IMG/VR virus record: IMGVR_UViG_3300037961_001370
Location: 1 to 29,340 of that record
Length of the DNA stretch: 29,340 nt
Source of the DNA: a virus
Strand: one strand, 5' to 3'
A program made the translations under genes and the position numbers. The notes beneath the pieces were generated by a model. It was not told the origin of the DNA. It was given only the letters and a program-made list of their open reading frames with translations, and searched no databases. Of this stretch, positions 16,101 to 22,991 are shown one piece after another (position 1 is the first letter of the stretch; the number at the start of each line of letters is the position of its first letter).

Positions 16101-16594
16101 GCCCCGTTCCACGAATCTGTGATGTTTCCTTGTGTGTAAACATGGTCAAGTTCTGTTGAATAACTTCCATTTTCATTTTTAAAAACGTCTTTCAACTTTT
16201 TGTTTCCCACCATTGTGAAAAGGTCGGCCGTGTTTGACATCAAAACAACTTCATAAAGCTGTGCTTTTTGATATACCGCTTTTAATTGAATTATCCCTTC
16301 GAATTGTGGTGTCGCCCCAACAAACAACGTCGCGTCAAACTTCTTTCGGGCTGTGAAAACTAAAGTATCTAAATTGACATTGAACCAATTTTGAAAGAAC
16401 TTGTTGTTGTTATCCGTGAAAGGTAATTTGAACGTTTGTGAATAGCTGGCTTTTCTTGTTTCCGGTTCCTTTATATCACTGAATTGAAAGTTCAAAGAAA
16501 CGGACGGGTTTTCTTGTAAGTCCAATTCATAACTTGATTCTGTTGTTGACGATGTTGTCGCCTTTCTGTATGCAACTAAACGAACTTGTTTCAT
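13112..16594 (-). CDS. Large tail protein (probable baseplate or tail-hub component)
   Basis: An 1160-aa protein, the largest in the window. The N-terminus (LDLQENPSVSLNFQFSDIKEPETRKASYSQTFKLPFT, about 25-60) resembles a domain in large tail proteins of Bacteroidota phages that lie beside the tape measure. The middle is strand-rich with many aromatic and Asn/Asp turns; VIIPDKDNPTNLIIEPYNDYLEGG near 530-555 is hub-like. A Cys-rich stretch lies at about 845-895 (TCEDCDY, CPDSDPNC, SCCEC). The C-terminal third looks like a carbohydrate-binding or trimeric tip module. It overlaps the previous stop in TAATG form. The tail role is well supported by context; the exact part is inferred. Confidence 0.7.
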   Translation of the reverse strand: MKQVRLVAYRKATTSSTTESSYELDLQENPSVSLNFQFSDIKEPETRKASYSQTFKLPFTDNNNKFFQNWFNVNLDTLVFTARKKFDATLFVGATPQFEGIIQLKAVYQKAQLYEVVLMSNTADLFTMVGNKKLKDVFKNENGSYSTELDHVYTQGNITDSWNGASDSFENSSGDPLQDVSAGVQKLMYPMSLTKPNFYYNQNAPYYLNMTSSDINNTAIFPDPINDPPEFMVPINQLRPAIQIKYLLNKLITNAGFTYTSTFIDGSYFGKIFMTTGNHLAEAGLPVTDSSAQQGGSMNVGNALTWGASSNYPDDQEIPAAELVTRVPASITGGADCLNNGGSWDATYDYFTRNVQTQMLMTVRHKLELENMDTATPNDVTTPQNTYQPIRFKAWLQRWDVDAVAEDPNVTYGEPIYIDLTTSDPNNDFNSPLTYQFDLTSIPVGQSARIKVTIENMKPTSATNSVNFGSDDPFTCAELYSQVQVIWPAWNEGAYNQTINVPACVDESILQKDFLTDIIQRFNLVIIPDKDNPTNLIIEPYNDYLEGGTIKSWSNKLDTSKEIIVKDTTSIQKHTIHLTDQEDVDLANKTIKEKLPSSNVYGHYKRTQDTNEFAQGELKNKSIFAPYINGKVQQNEENQLTTQLLNMAVHYEFTYKLVEGGAENPIEATKPKLFYYCGTPTAVLGSDGNALSGGYNMHHQPSSNSVIAVYNFTTYPLCTPYDITPSSNEYTLTQANKSLYWNANPPLVGDLSVFNYGNDTGSWFDNSLYGLYWKSYLDGIYSPDSRIMECHLTLDEVDIHNFNFNDEIFIKDSYWRIINIHNYQVGQDVSTKVTLLKITDTVTCEDCDYVVGTDSSGFNLYYGLFYYWCPDSDPNCTPSVSSPFLGVMAPTSCCECIGGQSLTFFTLNAASGLYPCLANVGSFPLKLKDVFALESILSLGQTKTIFNGLIGKQPLRIGSDTSRFSSSILRPQKDDIIIKYKTRQQKGPKIQGEMHRMILTGFTEGTTRGYAYPEGSQNTKSLIIPNNTNMLIRVSGIVTVVGGTSSTYVVGTTDSFAYYTSFVNKSGTVVQQGTAGGTNEFNLHEGVFPTTCTLNIVSNNGLLEFGLDDDQTDTKRMWQLTCDLSVQEIHALTIPVSSDYAIFQNADNILFENASYLLWN

Positions 16595-18117
16595 TAATTG
16601 TTTGTATTTATTGGGTTGCTGTGTTCAATCTCAAAAGTGTATTGAATTTGAAGTTTGTTTTTTGCACTTGTTTTCTTTTCAAAGGACTTGTTTGTTATAA
16701 CGACCCTTTGTGAAATCTTAAACGTTCCCTTTTGAATCATCATGACCGCTGTTGAATTGAACATTGTTTCTAAAAATTCGGCTTCTTCTTGTTCGATGTA
16801 TTGTGTTTGAATAGTTGACTTCAAAGTCGTGCTTGTTGTCAATGTTTTTTTTCCTCCGCCCCATGTTTCAAAAGAATACGTTGAACCGGTGTCCAAACTA
16901 CTTGAGCCAAGCAATGATGAATAACCACTTCTTTCGGTTGTTATCGTGTCAACCTTTCCCCCGCGAAAATCGTAATAATCCCACGCCCCCAATTCATTGA
17001 CCCATCCAAGACGGACAATCTCTTGGTCTTTACAATTGTAGTCGGTGTCAAAGTCACGAACAAAATAATAGTATTTTGAACGGATTTGTGAAGTCCCGTT
17101 TTTATCATTACACATATAAATACGATAATAAGCGTAATCCCGGACAACTGTTCCGGATGGTTTCCCGTCAAAAGTAGCTAAGGCCGCGTCATCCTTGTGG
17201 GCTTGTCCTGTGTATGTTTCAAAATTCGCAGTTCCACAACCTGCATAAAGTAGATATTCTCCATCACCACCTGCAGAAGCTGGAGCCCTTCCACCAAATG
17301 TTGTCGTGTTCGGGAATGTATATGTATGAATCAATCCACCATCTGAATTATAATACTGCAATCCTAAAAAATCACCATCCGAACCCCAACCACTTTTATT
17401 TTGAAAACCTATTGTGTGAAAGTCGGACAACCTTGAAACATAATTAATATATCCTTGTAACAACCCACCACCACCGGGTTGTTGATTTAAATTTCTGTAA
17501 TCATAAATGAATGGAGCGTTTGACAATAATAATTTAGTGTTTGCGGACGTTGTATAGTCACCAAGAGGATTCGTGTTCGAAGCGTTCGCATAAGTCATTA
17601 ATCCAAACGTTGCATTTGTAAAATACATTGTAATTTGAACCACATCCGCCGCTCCTGTTTGTTCAACGGGTGACGCCGTTGCTGTTGACGCATATTCGAT
17701 ATTTGCTTTTAGAATAATTGTTTGGACTGTATTGGTGTTTTTACCAAATATCTTGTCGGTCACACCGGTGTTTCTTCCGAGCTTGTGAACTTCATAAATT
17801 GACTGATTTGAATCAGTGAATGTGGATTCAATTTGTGTGTTCACGATTCCTTTTATATCAAAAATAGCAACTTGATTTGTAGTTGTCGAAGCGTTGTTTG
17901 TTCTTTGTTTTAATGTCGCCAATAAGTTCGCGTCCGAAACAGAATCTTTGTAAATCCTCAATATATATTTGAGCCTAAACACCGCCGACAAATTGTCTGT
18001 TCGATTAACAACAACCGGAAGAATTGGCCAATAGTTTGTTGGAACTAATTCATCATAAGTTGATGTCCCCGTATAGGTTGCTGTTTCTGTTGGAATTTGT
18101 GTTATCTGTGTTGCCAT
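16594..18117 (-). CDS. Structural tail protein, 507 aa
   Basis: A 507-aa strand-rich protein. Its N-terminal half is Thr/Asn-rich (NLSAVFRLKYILRIYKDSV, LGRNTGVTDKIFGKNTNTVQTI). The C-terminal half has a distinctive run RLGWVNELGAWDYYDFRGGKVDTITTERSGY followed by EEAEFLETMFNSTAVMMIQKG and a final KNKLQIQYTFEIEHS. I have seen this kind of sequence in marine phage virion proteins, but I cannot name a domain. It lies between the gp10-like gene and the 1160-aa tail protein with TAATG and zero-gap junctions, so it is very likely co-translated. It may be a distal tail or baseplate subunit. Confidence 0.6.
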   Translation of the reverse strand: MATQITQIPTETATYTGTSTYDELVPTNYWPILPVVVNRTDNLSAVFRLKYILRIYKDSVSDANLLATLKQRTNNASTTTNQVAIFDIKGIVNTQIESTFTDSNQSIYEVHKLGRNTGVTDKIFGKNTNTVQTIILKANIEYASTATASPVEQTGAADVVQITMYFTNATFGLMTYANASNTNPLGDYTTSANTKLLLSNAPFIYDYRNLNQQPGGGGLLQGYINYVSRLSDFHTIGFQNKSGWGSDGDFLGLQYYNSDGGLIHTYTFPNTTTFGGRAPASAGGDGEYLLYAGCGTANFETYTGQAHKDDAALATFDGKPSGTVVRDYAYYRIYMCNDKNGTSQIRSKYYYFVRDFDTDYNCKDQEIVRLGWVNELGAWDYYDFRGGKVDTITTERSGYSSLLGSSSLDTGSTYSFETWGGGKKTLTTSTTLKSTIQTQYIEQEEAEFLETMFNSTAVMMIQKGTFKISQRVVITNKSFEKKTSAKNKLQIQYTFEIEHSNPINTNN

Positions 18118-18696
18118 TTATACAAAGTATTTTTCTTTAGTTAAATTTTCTTTTAAGTCTTGAGCGTATGCACCTTCTAAATTCATATACATTCGCCCCA
18201 AGTTTTGACCAAGTGGTTTTGAAAAGAATCCAGTTCCTGTCAAACCCTGTCTATGTATTGAAATTGCCATCGCGAATTTTATTGAGCTTCGTGAAATGAA
18301 TCGTCCCTTTGCGTCTCTTGTTCCGTCAATTCCCTTTTGAATCATCCATTTGTCAAGGACACTTGGGGGAATCATTCGTTTTGTTGTTTTGAATCTTGGT
18401 TGATTCTTAAATCCAAATATCATATTCGCAAACGCATTGTTCAATGGTTTTTTCATGTTCAATGGTTGTGCGTTTTTTCCTGTGGGTTTCACTCCCGTTC
18501 CCTTGACACCAGTATCCACAAAACCCCCGTATTCTGGTATTTTAAATTGAACAACAGGAGATTTCTCAAAACTTCCAATCACTTGGGCTGTTATGGATCT
18601 AGCAAGATTTTTAGAGCCCTTTAGATTCCTTTTGGCGTCTCGGACTTGTTTCCTTGCAAATCCCTGTAAAACTTGAATACTATTTTCAAAAGCCAT
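18118..18696 (-). CDS. HK97 gp10-like tail completion/neck protein
   Basis: A 192-aa basic protein. The pattern VVQFKIPEYGGFVDTGVKGTGVKP near 48-71, followed by IHRQGLTGTGFFSKPLG near 145-162, resembles HK97 gp10-type proteins, which join the head connector to the tail. The start at 18696 leaves a 3-nt gap from the upstream stop, and the stop abuts the next gene with no gap. Position after the tail-terminator-like gene fits a neck-module pair. Sequence similarity in this family is weak, so the call leans on context. Confidence 0.6.
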   Translation of the reverse strand: MAFENSIQVLQGFARKQVRDAKRNLKGSKNLARSITAQVIGSFEKSPVVQFKIPEYGGFVDTGVKGTGVKPTGKNAQPLNMKKPLNNAFANMIFGFKNQPRFKTTKRMIPPSVLDKWMIQKGIDGTRDAKGRFISRSSIKFAMAISIHRQGLTGTGFFSKPLGQNLGRMYMNLEGAYAQDLKENLTKEKYFV

Positions 18697-18699
18697 ATA

Positions 18700-19197
18700 C
18701 TAAGAATTATTAATTTGTGGAACACTGCAAAGGTCATTTTCATTTTGACAAACTACATTGAAAGTCCCACCCCATCCCGTCAACATATTCGCGAACCTAC
18801 TTGTGAAAGGTTCCAAGGTCAATGGAAGTTCCAATTCCGTTCGTTGGTCTGCCCACGATGACGATTGTGTCGCCTGTCTAAAATTTGAAATCACGTCTTT
18901 CATCAACAACAATGTTTCTGTGTAGGCGTCATTTAATCCCGTGTAGTCTTCTTGAATCAATTCCGCGATAATAACATCAAACGAATATGTGATTGTTTGT
19001 GCGTCCACTGTCACGGGGTTTGGTGTGATATACATTAACGGGAACTTATCCGCGTCCAGTTTTTCAATGTCAACATCATTCAAACTTCCAGAATTAAAAG
19101 ATTGAATCACTTTGTTGTTTGTCGCTATGGATTCAAACGTGTCAACCATTTGTTTGTATGTGATATTTTTATATGTCTTGTTATCGTTTTGTGCCAT
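18700..19197 (-). CDS. Tail-terminator-like protein
   Basis: A 165-aa protein beginning MAQNDNKTYKNITYKQMVDTF. The order LDADKFPLMYITPNPVTVD, then TITYSFDVIIAELIQED, then DAYTETLLLMKDVISNFRQ resembles the alpha/beta fold of gpU-like tail terminators, where an early strand pair is followed by a long helix. Terminators cap the growing tail tube and join it to the neck. It overlaps the end of the frameshifted chaperone frame by 17 nt and precedes the gp10-like gene. The family assignment is by pattern and place only. Confidence 0.5.
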   Translation of the reverse strand: MAQNDNKTYKNITYKQMVDTFESIATNNKVIQSFNSGSLNDVDIEKLDADKFPLMYITPNPVTVDAQTITYSFDVIIAELIQEDYTGLNDAYTETLLLMKDVISNFRQATQSSSWADQRTELELPLTLEPFTSRFANMLTGWGGTFNVVCQNENDLCSVPQINNS

Positions 19198-19965
19198 GTT
19201 CTTTTTCCAATATAAATTTGTCCTGTTTATAAGACAAAAATGTTAATGCTTGATATAACTTTATTTCGGTTACATCGTCAATTTTTAATACATCCCCCGA
19301 AGCCAATTCATAAAGAATCGCATACCATCCCCATTTTTTTGTGTATCTCTTTTCTGTTGTCACCCTTCTTTCGTATGGTGTCCCCTCATTTTGAACTACT
19401 TCAGTTTCTCCAAATAATTGGCTGAATCGGTCAAAAGTGGTTCGCCTAAATGAAAAAAAAAATTAAGAACCCCCAACGCGTATCCCATCGGAAACCCTTT
19501 CATCAACTCTTGTTTTTCTGGTGTCGGTTCGTAGTTCTCTATTTTATATCTTCCGAACCTGTCTTTTTTTTCTGTTTGTTTCCTATATAAAACACTGATA
19601 ATTTTATGTAGGTTTTCAATGGTGTTTTCATTGTATGATTCTAAGTCAATAAATTCACCCGTTGTCATATCACTCATATTTGGAATTACTCCATAGTTCT
19701 CACCATTAAATTTGATGTTTTGAACCATCTCAACACCCGTCGGGTCTTCACTTATCCATCCGTTTAATATTTTACCAATCTTGTCCAAATCACCAAACGC
19801 AAAGTTCTTCAAATCCTTCATTGAAACATTACAAAACAATGATACCATTTTCATCGTTTTTTGTTCTTCTTTTAAATTACTTTCAAGAATATCAATCATT
19901 TTTTGATATTGTTCAATTGTTATGTCGTTCCAATTATCTGGAACTTTTAATTTAATTTGTTTCAT
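19181..19965 (-). CDS. Tail assembly chaperone -1 frameshift fusion (G-T type)
   Basis: The zero-frame protein (19396-19965) shares its first 170 residues with a 261-aa product made if ribosomes slip back one base in the T10 run at 19462-19453. In the -1 frame a TAA lies directly before the run (19465-19463). The frame is then open for over 90 codons to a stop at 19181, and includes KRYTKKWGWYAILYELASGDVLKIDDVTEIKLYQALTFL. This second part has no ATG; only a GTG at 19363 would allow separate translation. Position just before the tail genes and the two-frame layout match lambda G/GT-type chaperones that load the tape measure. Slippage could also be transcriptional. Confidence 0.6.
19396..19965 (-). 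CDS. Tail assembly chaperone, zero-frame product (G type)
   Basis: A 189-aa mostly helical, acidic protein: LKVPDNWNDITIEQYQKMIDILE at the N-terminus, SLFCNVSMKDLKNFAFGDLDKI near 45-65, and a C-terminus of GYALGVLNFFFHLGEPLLTDSANYLEKLK. The N-terminal 'w.dIt..qy' helix pattern is common in tail assembly chaperones of this phage group. Three Phe codons (168 onward) are encoded by the T10 slip run, and the short zero-frame tail then ends at TAG (19396). It follows a terminator and a late promoter whose TATA-like block ends only 2 nt before the ATG, so a leaderless or near-leaderless mRNA is possible. Confidence 0.7.
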   Translation of the reverse strand: MKQIKLKVPDNWNDITIEQYQKMIDILESNLKEEQKTMKMVSLFCNVSMKDLKNFAFGDLDKIGKILNGWISEDPTGVEMVQNIKFNGENYGVIPNMSDMTTGEFIDLESYNENTIENLHKIISVLYRKQTEKKDRFGRYKIENYEPTPEKQELMKGFPMGYALGVLNFFFHLGEPLLTDSANYLEKLK

Positions 19966-19967
19966 TT

Positions 19968-19994
19968 TTTATAAATATAAAATTATTGATTTTG
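19968..19994 (-). promoter_or_regulatory. Late promoter-like element, copy 1
   Basis: Minus strand: CAAAA, ten bases (TCAATAATTT), then TATATTTATAAA, ending 2 nt before the tail chaperone ATG. It starts about 9 nt after the U-tract of the upstream terminator. Inferred to start the tail operon. Confidence 0.7.
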
Positions 19995-20003
19995 TCTAAG
20001 TGT

Positions 20004-20030
20004 AAAAAAAAAGAGTGCCGAAGCACCCCT
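20004..20030 (-). terminator. Intrinsic terminator after the 64-aa gene
   Basis: Minus strand: stem GGGTGC / GCACTC (one G-U pair) closing a UUCG tetraloop, followed by nine U residues. Arms at 20023-20028 and 20013-20018. It separates the packaging side from the tail operon. Confidence 0.85.
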
Positions 20031-20053
20031 TTATTGTTATTTGTTTATTTATT

Positions 20054-20248
20054 TTAGATTCTTGTGATTGAATAACCTTCACCTTTTATTTCCTCAATTA
20101 GTTCACCACTGTAAATGTCATCACTATCGCCCTTTGTATAATAAACGATTTTTGGAAGTTTATCAAAACCTTGTAAATCACCCCACATTTTGCGATTTCT
20201 TCGTGGTTGTTTTATTTTGATTACGTCTTGATATTTTACTATTTTCAT
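20054..20248 (-). CDS. Small hypothetical protein (64 aa)
   Basis: A 64-aa protein: a Lys/Arg-rich N-terminus (VIKIKQPRRNRKMWGDLQGF) and an acidic middle (GDSDDIYSGELIEEIKGEGY), with no Cys cluster or membrane segment. It stands alone between a host-type promoter candidate (20269-20299) and a strong intrinsic terminator, so it may be a single-gene transcript. That arrangement suggests a separately regulated accessory or host-takeover protein, but no function can be read from the sequence. Confidence 0.6.
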   Translation of the reverse strand: MKIVKYQDVIKIKQPRRNRKMWGDLQGFDKLPKIVYYTKGDSDDIYSGELIEEIKGEGYSITRI

Positions 20249-20268
20249 TATTTCTATTTGTTAAAATA

Positions 20269-20299
20269 CAAATATAAAGAAAAATTCCCATATAAACAA
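20269..20299 (-). promoter_or_regulatory. Host-type (TAnnTTTG) promoter candidate
   Basis: Minus strand: TATATTTG at 20276-20269 matches the Bacteroidota -7 consensus TAnnTTTG. A TTG at 20299-20297 lies 20 nt upstream, where the -33 TTTG element is expected. It is 20 nt upstream of the 64-aa gene ATG, in a 55-nt intergenic gap. Confidence 0.5.
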
Positions 20300-20303
20300 G
20301 TTT

Positions 20304-21470
20304 TTATGAAACATAATATTTACCACTATATGACACTATTAATTTATTTAAACACACATATCGAACCGCGTCAATGGTGTGATTGAATGCGTCAATTGGT
20401 TTGTTTGTGATTTCATTATTCTTGTCTTTTATCCATTTGTAATTCCTAAATTCTTTGATGGTGTTGACACTTCTTTTTGTGATATTGATTTTGTGTCTTT
20501 TCATCACATCAATTCCAATTCGGATTGAATCGTGTCCTTTCTTAGCGGGTTTTATATTAATGACGTTCATCCGAAAGATTTCTTCAATTGATTTCGGTTC
20601 ACTTGAATCCGCAAAACATTCCGCCCGTCTTTCAATGTTCAATTCTTTTATTCGATTCGCGATGTCTTGATTTGTCAATCCCCGTTCATAGATTAATTCA
20701 TCGATATAAATATCAAGGTCGTGTTTGTAAACTCGGACAAGACTTGTCGGGTCTGCCGAAAATCCGAAGTCAAGACCCAACGCGACCTCTTTCGCGTTTT
20801 CCGGAATGTCATCAACGATGTTGAAAACGGGAAAAATTGTTTCAGTTGATTGACCTCGAAGTCCTTCACCGAAAACCCTCCACAAGTTTTCGTCTGTTTC
20901 TTTTAATCTTTCAATTTCTTTGATTGTTGATTCTTCCAAAAATGGGTTGTCCTTGTATGTTGAAACGTGAAAGTCAACATCGTCCCTGTCGGCGTCAATT
21001 AGTTGTGTGTATAACCAATGATATTCGTCGGATGGATTAAAGTCAATTATTATTTTATATGTTGTTCTTAATGACAATTGAATAAAGTCATCCATATCAA
21101 ATTCGTTGCACTCATTAAGGAACAAGACGGAACGTTTACGACCACGAACCTTTTGTTGTGAATCCAAACTTATAAATTCAAACACACACCCGTAAAGATG
21201 GTAAAGGTGATTTGACCGATTGTGATTTCTTTCGTCATAAAGATTTTCATTTTTTAGGATCTGAAAAAAATCCCTCATCGCAGTTCCCCGAAGTGCCGGG
21301 AATGTCTTTCTTGCTATTGTGATATATAAACCTTTTCCCTTGTTCTTATAAGCGAACTCAATCAATCCAAGTAATATCGAATATGTTTTTCCACTCCTTG
21401 TTCCGCCCTGCAATATACAAATCCGTTTGGTTGACTTTTTTAAATCATAGTATGGTTTCGCTTGTTTCAT
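20304..21470 (-). CDS. terL: Terminase large subunit
   Basis: The DNA-packaging motor ATPase/nuclease, 388 aa from the chosen start. Walker A is GGTRSGKT (about 22-29), followed by the Arg-rich segment ITIARKTFPALRGT. Walker B is SVLFLNE (about 114-120) with the catalytic Glu. The C-terminal RNase H-like nuclease has LGLDFGFSADPTSL (Asp at about 234), CFADSSEP (Asp about 288) and DAFNHTIDAVRY (Asp about 360 and 367). The frame is open to a GTG at 21524 and has ATGs at 21500, 21491 and 21470. I chose 21470 because it gives the smallest overlap (26 nt) with the small subunit gene. The true start could be any of these ATGs. The protein looks intact. Confidence 0.93.
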   Translation of the reverse strand: MKQAKPYYDLKKSTKRICILQGGTRSGKTYSILLGLIEFAYKNKGKGLYITIARKTFPALRGTAMRDFFQILKNENLYDERNHNRSNHLYHLYGCVFEFISLDSQQKVRGRKRSVLFLNECNEFDMDDFIQLSLRTTYKIIIDFNPSDEYHWLYTQLIDADRDDVDFHVSTYKDNPFLEESTIKEIERLKETDENLWRVFGEGLRGQSTETIFPVFNIVDDIPENAKEVALGLDFGFSADPTSLVRVYKHDLDIYIDELIYERGLTNQDIANRIKELNIERRAECFADSSEPKSIEEIFRMNVINIKPAKKGHDSIRIGIDVMKRHKINITKRSVNTIKEFRNYKWIKDKNNEITNKPIDAFNHTIDAVRYVCLNKLIVSYSGKYYVS

Positions 21471-21804
21471 CTTCTTCGATAATGTCGTCATTGGTTTCAT
21501 CAATCCATGAAGGTGGTGACGCACTCACATTCACGTTTTGTTCTGGCATCCCTTCGATTCTGTCAAGGATTTCTTTAATCGCTTTTAACTTTTCATTGTT
21601 GTTTGATTGTTTACTAAAAGCAATTTGAATCAACATCTTTGCAATGGGTGCCCCAAAGTCACCAACACCATCCATGTTTTTGTCCTGTGCTGACAATAGT
21701 TCTTTTAATACTGTCGCCACATTCCTCCGACCTTTTGGACGCCCTCTTTTTTCTGGTTGGTTTGTTGAACTAAATTGTGTTGATTTGTTTGGGAATTTAT
21801 TCAT
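21445..21804 (-). CDS. Terminase small subunit-like protein
   Basis: A 119-aa protein with KRGRPKGRRNVATVLKELL near 19-37, a basic DNA-binding-like motif. Helical segments follow (PIAKMLIQIAFSKQ, NEKLKAIKEILDRIEG) and then an acidic tail (about 100-119). The RGRPKG...P...A...KAIKEILDR pattern is seen in small terminase or DUF5681-type packaging proteins. It overlaps the large subunit by 26 nt or more and follows the methyltransferase after 11 nt. Such proteins form rings that recognise the packaging site. The call is by position plus pattern. Confidence 0.7.
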   Translation of the reverse strand: MNKFPNKSTQFSSTNQPEKRGRPKGRRNVATVLKELLSAQDKNMDGVGDFGAPIAKMLIQIAFSKQSNNNEKLKAIKEILDRIEGMPEQNVNVSASPPSWIDETNDDIIEEDETSETIL

Positions 21805-21815
21805 TGTGTCCGTTT

Positions 21816-22991
21816 TTATACCGATTTTTCGTTCTTTAATATCTCACTTAATAAAGCCATCATTACATTGACTGTCATTGAGTTTCCCGCCTGTTTATAT
21901 ATTTGTGAATCACTGACACCAGCGTCCACACAATTTTGATGAAAACTATCCGGAAACCCTTGAAGCCTTAAACATTCAAGCGGTGTCAACCTTCTGATTT
22001 TTCTTTGTTTTATTATTGGTGTTGATGACGTTGTCAAACAAGGTGACATTCTGTTCTTTCTTATTCGGATTCCTTGGTCTGTTCTAACGTCTGCAATCCA
22101 TTCAATTAAATCACTACTTCCAGACCCCCCAACTTTCAAACAACTCATTATGTCTTTGACCACATTGTGAAATTTGGCTCGGAACCCGTTCCCCTTTTTT
22201 TTATTTCTTTCGTTGTATTCTTCTAATTTTTTTATTCTTTGAGGTGTCAAATAATACTTTTCTTCAACCTTTATAAAATTATTACTATTTTGGATTTTGT
22301 TACAACCCGCTGTAATACAAGACGCGATTTCTTTTTCTTCACCCAGTATTTTAAATTTATTAAATCTTTGGTGTCTTTGTAAAAAATCATAACTAGCTTT
22401 TTTTACATTATATTTGCTATTGACATTGTCTTGTAGTAAATCTTCTATTTTCAAATTCAATTCGACAGATTCTGGCCATTCAAATTCATGTGATTCACGA
22501 AACCCAACAATGAACAATCGTTCTCGATTCTGTGGGATTCCGTAATGTTTTGTATTTAAAACTTTGTGATATATAGTATAATTTAGACTTTCCAAGGAAT
22601 CCATTATCACTCGAAAGGTGTTCCCCTTGTCGTGACCCATTAAACCCTTTACATTCTCTAAAACAAAATACTTCGGACGTTTTAAATCTATGTATTGAAA
22701 CAGGTCAAAGAACAATGTTCCCCGTGTGTCTTCAAATCCTTTTCGTTTCCCCGCTACTGAAAACGCTTGACACGGAAACCCCGCAACATATAGGTCACAA
22801 TAAGGTGTGTTTTTGTGGTCTCTTTGTGTTATATCGTCAAACCAAGTTTCCGTTGTGTGGTTTGCTAGAAAACTTTGTTTCGCATACTTGTTAATGTCAC
22901 AAGCAAAGACGGACTTGTGTTTGATTCCAAGTCCAATCAATGCTTGTTCGGGGGCACCTATTCCGGAAAAGTCTGTTCCAATTGTTATCAT
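21816..22991 (-). CDS. C5 cytosine-specific DNA methyltransferase
   Basis: A complete 391-aa C5-methyltransferase. Motif I is GTDFSGIGAPEQAL (5-18). Motif IV is GFPCQAFSVAGKRKGFEDTRG with catalytic Cys74. Motif VI is ENVKGL (112-117), motif VIII QNRERLFIVGF (about 154-164), then a target-recognition region. Motif IX is RRLTPLECLRLQGFP and motif X is QAGNSMTVNV near the end. It transfers methyl from S-adenosylmethionine to cytosine C5, and probably protects phage DNA from host restriction. No cognate restriction enzyme is next to it. It overlaps the ParB-like gene by 4 nt (ATGA). Confidence 0.93.
   Translation of the reverse strand: MITIGTDFSGIGAPEQALIGLGIKHKSVFACDINKYAKQSFLANHTTETWFDDITQRDHKNTPYCDLYVAGFPCQAFSVAGKRKGFEDTRGTLFFDLFQYIDLKRPKYFVLENVKGLMGHDKGNTFRVIMDSLESLNYTIYHKVLNTKHYGIPQNRERLFIVGFRESHEFEWPESVELNLKIEDLLQDNVNSKYNVKKASYDFLQRHQRFNKFKILGEEKEIASCITAGCNKIQNSNNFIKVEEKYYLTPQRIKKLEEYNERNKKKGNGFRAKFHNVVKDIMSCLKVGGSGSSDLIEWIADVRTDQGIRIRKNRMSPCLTTSSTPIIKQRKIRRLTPLECLRLQGFPDSFHQNCVDAGVSDSQIYKQAGNSMTVNVMMALLSEILKNEKSV

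Noticed and set aside
19181-19363. 60-aa stand-alone gene in the chaperone -1 frame
   Set aside because: It has only a GTG start, whereas the same frame is open back to the T10 run. It is better explained as the downstream half of a frameshift product.
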